Translations under genes and position numbers: made by a program
NCBI RefSeq assembly: GCF_900090105.1
Contig: NZ_FMDM01000001.1
Span: 62,001 to 126,000, forward strand
Length of the DNA: 64,000 nucleotides
Source of the DNA: Micromonospora humi
GTDB taxonomy: Bacteria; Actinomycetota; Actinomycetes; Mycobacteriales; Micromonosporaceae
Direction of reading: 5' to 3'
Notes under the pieces: model-generated
Told to the model about the DNA's origin: nothing
What the model saw: the letters and a program-made list of their open reading frames with translations, nothing else
Database searches by the model: none
Part shown: positions 58,866-64,000 of the stretch, piece after piece
Numbering within the stretch: the stretch's first letter is position 1
Layout of the letters: every line of letters begins with the position of its first letter

Positions 58866-60947
58866 ATGGTGGTGACAGCTCGGCTGTCCCGGCTCCTGGC
58901 GGGGTTGGTGGCGATGGTGGTCGGCGGTGTGCTGGTGGGGCTCGTCCCGGCGCCGGCCTCGGCGGCGACGGTGGACACCAGCGCGTGGTACGTGCTGGTC
59001 AACCGCAACAGCGGCAAGGCGCTGGACCTCTACAACCAGGCCACGAACGACGGGGCGCGGATCACCCAGTGGACGCGCAACAACGGGGCCTGGCAGCAGT
59101 GGCAGTTCGTGGACTCCGGCGGCGGCTACTACCGGGTGCGGTCGCGGCACTCCGGCAAGGTGCTGGACGTGACCGGCGCGTCCACCGCCAACGGCGCGGC
59201 AGTGGTGCAGTGGAGCGACCACGGCGGCACCAACCAGCAGTTCCGGCTGGCGGACTCGGACGGCGGCTACGTCCGGCTGGTCAACCGCAACTCGAACAAG
59301 GCGGTGGAGGTGCAGAACGCCTCGACCGCGGACGGCGGCAACATCGTGCAGTACGACGACTGGAACGGCACCAACCAGCAGTGGCAGCTGGTCCGCGTCG
59401 ACGGCGGCGGCACCCCGACCGACCCCCCGCCGACCACCCCGCCGCCGAGCGGCACCTTCACCAACCCGGCGATCTGGCAGGACTTCGCCGACGTCGACAT
59501 CATCCGGGTCGGCGACGTCTACTACATGTCCGCCTCGACCATGCACTACTCGCCCGGGGCCCCGGTGCTGCGCTCCTGGGACCTGGTGAACTGGGAGTTC
59601 GCCGGGCACTCGGTGCCCCGGCTGGACTTCGGCACCAAGTACGACCTGCCCCCGGGCAGCCAGGCGTACGTGGACGGCATCTGGGCCTCGACGTTGAACT
59701 ACCGGCCGAGCAACAAGACCTACTACTGGGCCGGGTGCATCGACTTCGCCCAGACGCACATCTACACCGCCTCGGCGGTCGACAGCACGTGGAGCAAGCT
59801 CACCACGATCCCCAACTGCTACTACGACGCCGGCATGCTGATCGACGACAACGACACCATGTACGTCGCGTACGGCAACGGCACGATCAACGTGGCGCAG
59901 CTGTCCGCGGACGGGCGCAGCCAGGTGCGGTCCCAGCAGGTCTACCAGACGCCGTCGAGCATCGGCACGCTCGAGGGGGCGCGCTTCTACAAGCGCAACG
60001 GCGCCTACTACATCTGGCTGACCCGGCCGGCCAACGGCCAGTACGTGCTCAAGTCCACCAACGGCCCGTTCGGCCCGTACGAGCAGCGTCAGGTGCTGCT
60101 CAACCTGCCCGGTCCGATCTCCGGCGGCGGCGTGCCGCACCAGGGCGGGTTGGTGCAGACCCAGAACGGCTCCTGGTACTACATGGCCTTCACCGACGCG
60201 TACCCGGGCGGGCGGATGCCGACGCTGGCGCCGATCACCTGGACCGCCGACGGCTGGCCGCAGGTGCAGACCGTCAACGGGGCGTGGGGCGCGAGCTACC
60301 CCAACCCACTGCCGCTGCACCCGGTGAAGCCGCTCACCGGCACCGACACGTTCGCCGGCACCACGCTCGGCGTGCAGTACGAGTGGAACCACAACCCGGA
60401 CAACAGCCGGTGGTCGGTGAACAACGGTCTGCGCCTGCAGACCGCGTCCGTGACCAACGACCTCTACCAGGCCCGCAACACGTTGACCCACCGGATCCAG
60501 GGTCCGACCTCCACCGCGACCGTCGAGTTGGACTACTCGGCCATGCGCGACGGGGACCGGTCCGGGCTCGCCATGCTGCGCGACAGTTCGGCGTGGATCG
60601 GCGTGCGGCGGGACAACGGCGCCACCCGGGTGGTCATGACCAACGGGCTGACCATGGCCAGCGGCGCCTGGAACACCACCTCCACCGGCAGCGAGGTCGC
60701 CGGCGCGGCGGTCTCCGGCGGGCGGATCTGGTTGCGGGTCAACGCCGACATCCGGCCCGGCTCGGGCCGGCAGGCGCGCTTCTCCTACAGCACCGACGGG
60801 GTCACCTTCGTCCCGCTGGGCAACGCGCTGACGCTCAACAACGCGTGGCAGTTCTTCATGGGATACCGGTTCGGCATCTTCAACTACGCCACCCAATCGC
60901 TGGGCGGTGCGGTGACGGCGCGCCAGTTCTCCGTGACAACGCCGTGA
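58866..60947 (+). CDS. Secreted RICIN-GH43 enzyme (beta-xylosidase/arabinofuranosidase type)
   Basis: A 693-residue protein. The signal peptide ends near ASA. A three-repeat RICIN domain (about 40-178) precedes a Thr/Pro linker and a GH43 five-blade propeller. Its catalytic residues are the base near Asp209 in FADVDII, Asp321 in YYDAGML, and the acid Glu370 in TLEGARF. The last 190 residues look like the beta-sandwich of GH43 beta-xylosidases. ATG at 58866 follows GAGGAGG, preferred over ATG at 58854, which would overlap the operator. Substrate is likely arabinoxylan or arabinan side chains; the exact bond is not readable. Confidence 0.9.
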   Translation: MVVTARLSRLLAGLVAMVVGGVLVGLVPAPASAATVDTSAWYVLVNRNSGKALDLYNQATNDGARITQWTRNNGAWQQWQFVDSGGGYYRVRSRHSGKVLDVTGASTANGAAVVQWSDHGGTNQQFRLADSDGGYVRLVNRNSNKAVEVQNASTADGGNIVQYDDWNGTNQQWQLVRVDGGGTPTDPPPTTPPPSGTFTNPAIWQDFADVDIIRVGDVYYMSASTMHYSPGAPVLRSWDLVNWEFAGHSVPRLDFGTKYDLPPGSQAYVDGIWASTLNYRPSNKTYYWAGCIDFAQTHIYTASAVDSTWSKLTTIPNCYYDAGMLIDDNDTMYVAYGNGTINVAQLSADGRSQVRSQQVYQTPSSIGTLEGARFYKRNGAYYIWLTRPANGQYVLKSTNGPFGPYEQRQVLLNLPGPISGGGVPHQGGLVQTQNGSWYYMAFTDAYPGGRMPTLAPITWTADGWPQVQTVNGAWGASYPNPLPLHPVKPLTGTDTFAGTTLGVQYEWNHNPDNSRWSVNNGLRLQTASVTNDLYQARNTLTHRIQGPTSTATVELDYSAMRDGDRSGLAMLRDSSAWIGVRRDNGATRVVMTNGLTMASGAWNTTSTGSEVAGAAVSGGRIWLRVNADIRPGSGRQARFSYSTDGVTFVPLGNALTLNNAWQFFMGYRFGIFNYATQSLGGAVTARQFSVTTP

Positions 60948-61110
60948 CGCGGGTCACCATTTCCGGTCCTTGACGCGCGACGAGAATTGCCCGGGGCGGG
61001 GTCCGACAACCGTCGGAAATGCTCCGCCCCGGGCGGCCGGAGCTGCCACTTCGCGCCGCCGGGGAGGAAAAGGGAATGGGCGCTGCCGGCCATTCCCCGA
61101 CAATCCGGCG

Positions 61111-61128
61111 CGACGAATCGATTCGTCG
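61111..61128. promoter_or_regulatory. Perfect 18-bp palindrome upstream of the LacI gene
   Basis: CGACGAATCGATTCGTCG, centre about 122 bp before the GTG start and 35 bp upstream of the likely -10 (TAGACT at 61163-61168). It is unlike the arabinose operator. Confidence 0.7.
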
Positions 61129-61241
61129 ATCGACCGTGCCGTGACCGGTGGAACAACTGGCGTAGACTGTCGCCACCCCGGCCGGTCCGGTCGACGTCGA
61201 CATGGTTCGGCCACGCGGGCATGTGCGAAAGTGAGGTGGCC

Positions 61242-62246
61242 GTGCGCGGTCCTGCGATGACTGATGTGGCTCGCCTCGCCGGTGTCTCCCACCAGACGGT
61301 CTCCCGGGTCCTCAACGGGCACCCCAACGTGCGCGAGCAGACCCGGTTGCGGGTGCAGGCGGCCATCACCGAACTCGGCTACCGGCCCAACCGCGCGGCC
61401 CGCGCGCTGGTCACCGGCCGGTCCCAGGTGATCGGCGTGGTCGCGCAGAACACCACCCTCTACGGTCCGGCCTCCCTGCTGGCCGCGCTGGAGCAGACCG
61501 CGGCCGAGGCCGGCTTCGCGGTCAGCGTCGGCAGCGTCAGCGACCTCGACCACCGGTCCATCTCGGCGGCGGTGGAACGGCACCTGGCGCACCGGGTGGC
61601 CGGCATCGTGGTGATCGCGCCGGTCGAGTCGGCCGGCGCGGCGCTCGAACGGCTGCCCCACGACGTGCCGCTGGTGACCGTCGACGGCGACCCGCGCCGG
61701 CCGATCCCGCTGGTGACGGTCGACCAGGTCGCCGGCGCCCGGGCCGCCACCCAGCACCTGCTCGACGCCGGGCACCGGACGGTCTGGCACGTGTCCGGCC
61801 CGTCCGACTGGTTCGACAGCGCCGGCCGGATCGAGGGCTGGCGCGAGGCCCTGCGGCTCGCCGGCGCCGAGATCCCGCCGCTGGTCCCGGCCGACTGGTC
61901 CGCCGCGGCGGGTTACCGGTGCGGGCAGATGCTGGCCCGGATGCCGGAGGTCACCGCCGTCTTCACCGCCAACGACCACCTGGCGCTGGGTGTGCTGCGC
62001 GCGCTGCACGAGCACGGCCGGCGGGTGCCCGACGACATCAGCGTGGTCGGGTTCGACGACGTGCCGGAGGCGGCCTACTTCATCCCGCCGCTGACCACCG
62101 TCCGCCCCGACTTCGGGGCGGTGGCCCGGGCGAGTCTCGGCATGCTGCTGGCCCAGATCGAGTCCGCCGACGTCGGGCCGCTGCGACAGACCATCGCGCC
62201 GACGCTGGTGCCCCGGCGCAGCGTCGGCCCGCCCCCGCAGCGCTGA
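61242..62246 (+). CDS. LacI-family regulator in the arabinose island
   Basis: A 334-residue regulator. The helix-turn-helix MTDVARLAGVSHQTVSRVLNG lies near residues 6-26 (quoted as MTDVARLAGVS and HQTVSRVLNG), the hinge RPNRAARALVTGRS follows, then a ribose-binding-protein-like core (VIGVVAQNTTLYG, TVDGDPRRP, VFTANDHLALGV, ISVVGFDDVPEA). GTG at 61242 has GAGG 5 nt upstream; ATG at 61221 is an alternative. It probably represses sugar genes, with the sugar as inducer. The 14-bp repeated operator nearby has a central CG step like many LacI sites, but this gene has no copy in its own promoter region. Confidence 0.9.
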   Translation: MRGPAMTDVARLAGVSHQTVSRVLNGHPNVREQTRLRVQAAITELGYRPNRAARALVTGRSQVIGVVAQNTTLYGPASLLAALEQTAAEAGFAVSVGSVSDLDHRSISAAVERHLAHRVAGIVVIAPVESAGAALERLPHDVPLVTVDGDPRRPIPLVTVDQVAGARAATQHLLDAGHRTVWHVSGPSDWFDSAGRIEGWREALRLAGAEIPPLVPADWSAAAGYRCGQMLARMPEVTAVFTANDHLALGVLRALHEHGRRVPDDISVVGFDDVPEAAYFIPPLTTVRPDFGAVARASLGMLLAQIESADVGPLRQTIAPTLVPRRSVGPPPQR

Positions 62247-62502
62247 CCCGCCGCCGGCGGCTGCTGTGCTGCACGGAGCGTGATGTCGCCGGGCCAGGTA
62301 TCGCTTGTCGGCGGCATACCTCTCGGTCATAAAAGTGACGGAGAGTCATCAGGCTGACAAGCAGGTCCTTCTCCGCCGCGCCCGCCCGCACGTCGAGGTC
62401 TCCGGGCGGAGCCGCCGCCGCCGGGTCGCCCGGCCCGACGACGGCGGCGTCACCAGGGGTACGCGCGCCGGCCGCGACCGACCGACCCGCGTACCCGAGA
62501 CC

Positions 62503-64000
62503 TCAGACGAACCGCCAGCGCTGGTGCGCGGCGCCGGAGTCGTCGTCGAGGACGGCCTGCGCGCCCTGGCTGCCGGAACCGCCGCTGAGGCCCAGCACCC
62601 GGCCGCCGTTGGCGCACTGGATCCGGAAGTACCCGTTCCCGCCGTGACGCAGCCGCCACCGGTGGTCGGCGGCGCCGTTGTCGGCCCACTGCACGATCCG
62701 GGCGCCGGCGGCGGTGGAGCCGCCCTCGACGCCGAGCACCTTGCCGCTGTGCGAGACGCGCAGCCGCAGGTAGCCGCCGGTGTCCACGAGCGCGGTCCAC
62801 AGGTGGTCGGCGGTGCCGGTGTCGCCCCACTGGATGACGAGCCCACCGTCGGAGGCGGACATGTCCTGCACGCCGAGCACCAGCCCGCTGCCGAGGTTCT
62901 GCAGCCGGCGGGCACCGTTCGGCAGGAACCGCCACTGGTTGTCGAGGCTGCCGTTGTCCGCGTCCTGCACGGCCTGCGCGCCCTGGCCGGTCGAGCCCCC
63001 GGAGATGCCGAGCAGCTTGCCGCTGTTGGCGTTGCGCAGCTTGTGGGTGCCGTCGCCGACGTCGACCACGGTCCAGAGGTGGTCGGCGGTGCCGTTGTCG
63101 GCCCACTGGAGGATCCGGGCGTTGTCGGCGGTGGACATGTTCTCCACCCCGAGCACCCTGCCGCTGTTGACGTTGCGGAGCTTCAGCGACGACCCGTCGA
63201 CCACGAGCTGCCAGTCGTGGTCCGCGGTGCCGGTGTCGCCCCACTGGAGGGCGAGGCCCCCGTCGGTGGTGGACATGTTCTGGATCCCGAGCACGAGGCC
63301 GCTGGCCGCGTTGGCCAGGCGGAAGCTCGCCTCGCCGCCACCGCCACCACCCGTGCCGGCCCGCCAGTAGACGGTGTAGTTGAACCCGTGCGCGTCGTAG
63401 AAGGGCCCGAGGTTCACTGTCGCGCCGTTGGCCCGGGCGGTGAACGCCAGCGAGCCGCTGCCGGTGCGCGTGATCGATCCGGCCTCCAGCGTGGGCAGGG
63501 CGCTCAACGTGGTGTTGCCGTAGTTGCCGGAGAGCACCACCGGTCCGTACATGATCGCCTGGACCGCCGCGTCGTCGTTCGCGGCGACGGTGGTCACGCG
63601 CATCGGCAGCCGGACCGTGACCACGTCCCCGGAGACCCAGGCCCGGGTCAGCACCGCGTAGCTGCCCGGGGTGGTGGCGATGCCCTGTGCCGTGCCGTTG
63701 ACGCTGATCGTCGCGCCGGTGGTCCACGACGGGATCCGGATCCGCATCGTCCACGAGCCGCCGACCGCGCCGGTGACGGTCAGCGTCGTGGTGTCCTCTA
63801 CGGGGTACGAGGTGGTCTGGGTGACCGTGATGCCGCGCTGGCTCCAGGTGAGCACCGACGGCACGAACAGATTCACGGTCAGCGTGGTGCCGTTGTGGAA
63901 GTAGATCGCGTCGGCCAGCGTGGTGTTGGTCTCCAACCCGGTGCCCTGGCAGCACCAGAACGAGTTGTAGTCGGTGCTCCAGGTGCCACCGCCCCACGCC
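62503..64000 (-). CDS. GH127-type beta-L-arabinofuranosidase with two RICIN domains, 5' end beyond the window
   Basis: The visible part is about 499 residues. Read in from the right edge it begins AWGGGTWSTDYNSFWCCQGTGLE. FWCCQGTG is the metal/nucleophile Cys motif of the GH127 (DUF1680) family, where the second Cys of the pair attacks the sugar and zinc is held by Cys and Glu. The beta-sandwich end of GH127 follows, then a Gly linker and six RICIN repeats (for example SGLVLGIQNMS...QWGDTGTADHDW) forming two beta-trefoils. GH127 enzymes release beta-L-arabinofuranose from plant extensin or arabinan. A frame shift is not seen. The gene is convergent with the LacI gene. Confidence 0.88.
   Translation of the reverse strand, partial: AWGGGTWSTDYNSFWCCQGTGLETNTTLADAIYFHNGTTLTVNLFVPSVLTWSQRGITVTQTTSYPVEDTTTLTVTGAVGGSWTMRIRIPSWTTGATISVNGTAQGIATTPGSYAVLTRAWVSGDVVTVRLPMRVTTVAANDDAAVQAIMYGPVVLSGNYGNTTLSALPTLEAGSITRTGSGSLAFTARANGATVNLGPFYDAHGFNYTVYWRAGTGGGGGGEASFRLANAASGLVLGIQNMSTTDGGLALQWGDTGTADHDWQLVVDGSSLKLRNVNSGRVLGVENMSTADNARILQWADNGTADHLWTVVDVGDGTHKLRNANSGKLLGISGGSTGQGAQAVQDADNGSLDNQWRFLPNGARRLQNLGSGLVLGVQDMSASDGGLVIQWGDTGTADHLWTALVDTGGYLRLRVSHSGKVLGVEGGSTAAGARIVQWADNGAADHRWRLRHGGNGYFRIQCANGGRVLGLSGGSGSQGAQAVLDDDSGAAHQRWRFV

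Noticed and set aside
62450..63997. Second minus-strand frame over the RICIN repeats of the GH127 gene
   Set aside because: Shifted reading of the same DNA; the frame at 62503 carries the GH127 CCQGTG motif and the RICIN repeats.

Overview
The window reads as the chromosome of a high-GC actinomycete, most likely Micromonospora or a close relative in the Micromonosporaceae. This is inferred from the strong G/C third-position bias, frequent GTG starts, secreted glycoside hydrolases with CBM2, CBM13/ricin and CBM20 modules, a furA-katG pair, a rifamycin phosphotransferase, and LAL, SpoIIE and STAS regulators. About 50 protein genes are supported. I saw no rRNA, tRNA, CRISPR array, transposase, integrase or phage gene.

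Region 1 (1-9.2 kb) is a patchwork of small housekeeping and regulatory units: aldo/keto reductase, a CE1/PHB-depolymerase-type esterase with CBM2, PaaX regulator, a divergent TetR/QorB-like reductase pair, DUF6069 membrane protein, an ArsR-AHSA1 two-gene operon, an AadA-like nucleotidyltransferase, and a divergent NTF2-like/TetR pair. Several regulators have matched pairs of inverted-repeat operators at their own promoters.

Region 2 (9.2-34.4 kb) holds a GH11 xylanase, furA-katG, an AraC regulator, a NarL-type two-component system, an alpha-amylase with two CBM20 modules, a ricin-fold lectin, a LAL regulator overlapping an MFS exporter tail to tail, a small helix-turn-helix regulator, lipoproteins, a GH29 fucosidase, and a STAS protein coupled to a 1385-residue hybrid kinase/phosphatase. 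At 34.6 kb a rifamycin phosphotransferase (rph) follows a 19-bp inverted repeat that looks like the rifamycin-associated element.

Region 3 (37.4-64 kb) is a plant arabinose-polysaccharide island. It encodes secreted GH54, GH10, CE1-type esterase, GH27, RICIN-GH43 and GH127 enzymes. It also has a ChvE-type sugar ABC transporter, a YtfQ-type ABC transporter, and araB, araD and araA in one long operon, plus a LacI regulator. A 14-bp operator of the form TGTTATCGCTCACA recurs eight times in front of these transcription units. At six of the eight sites it overlaps the -10 of a TTGAC(G/A) or TTTACA promoter. The sequence therefore suggests one LacI-family regulon joining extracellular arabinan/arabinoxylan/arabinogalactan breakdown, sugar uptake and conversion of L-arabinose to D-xylulose 5-phosphate. 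The LacI gene in the island has a different palindrome in its own promoter region, so which regulator reads the operator is open.
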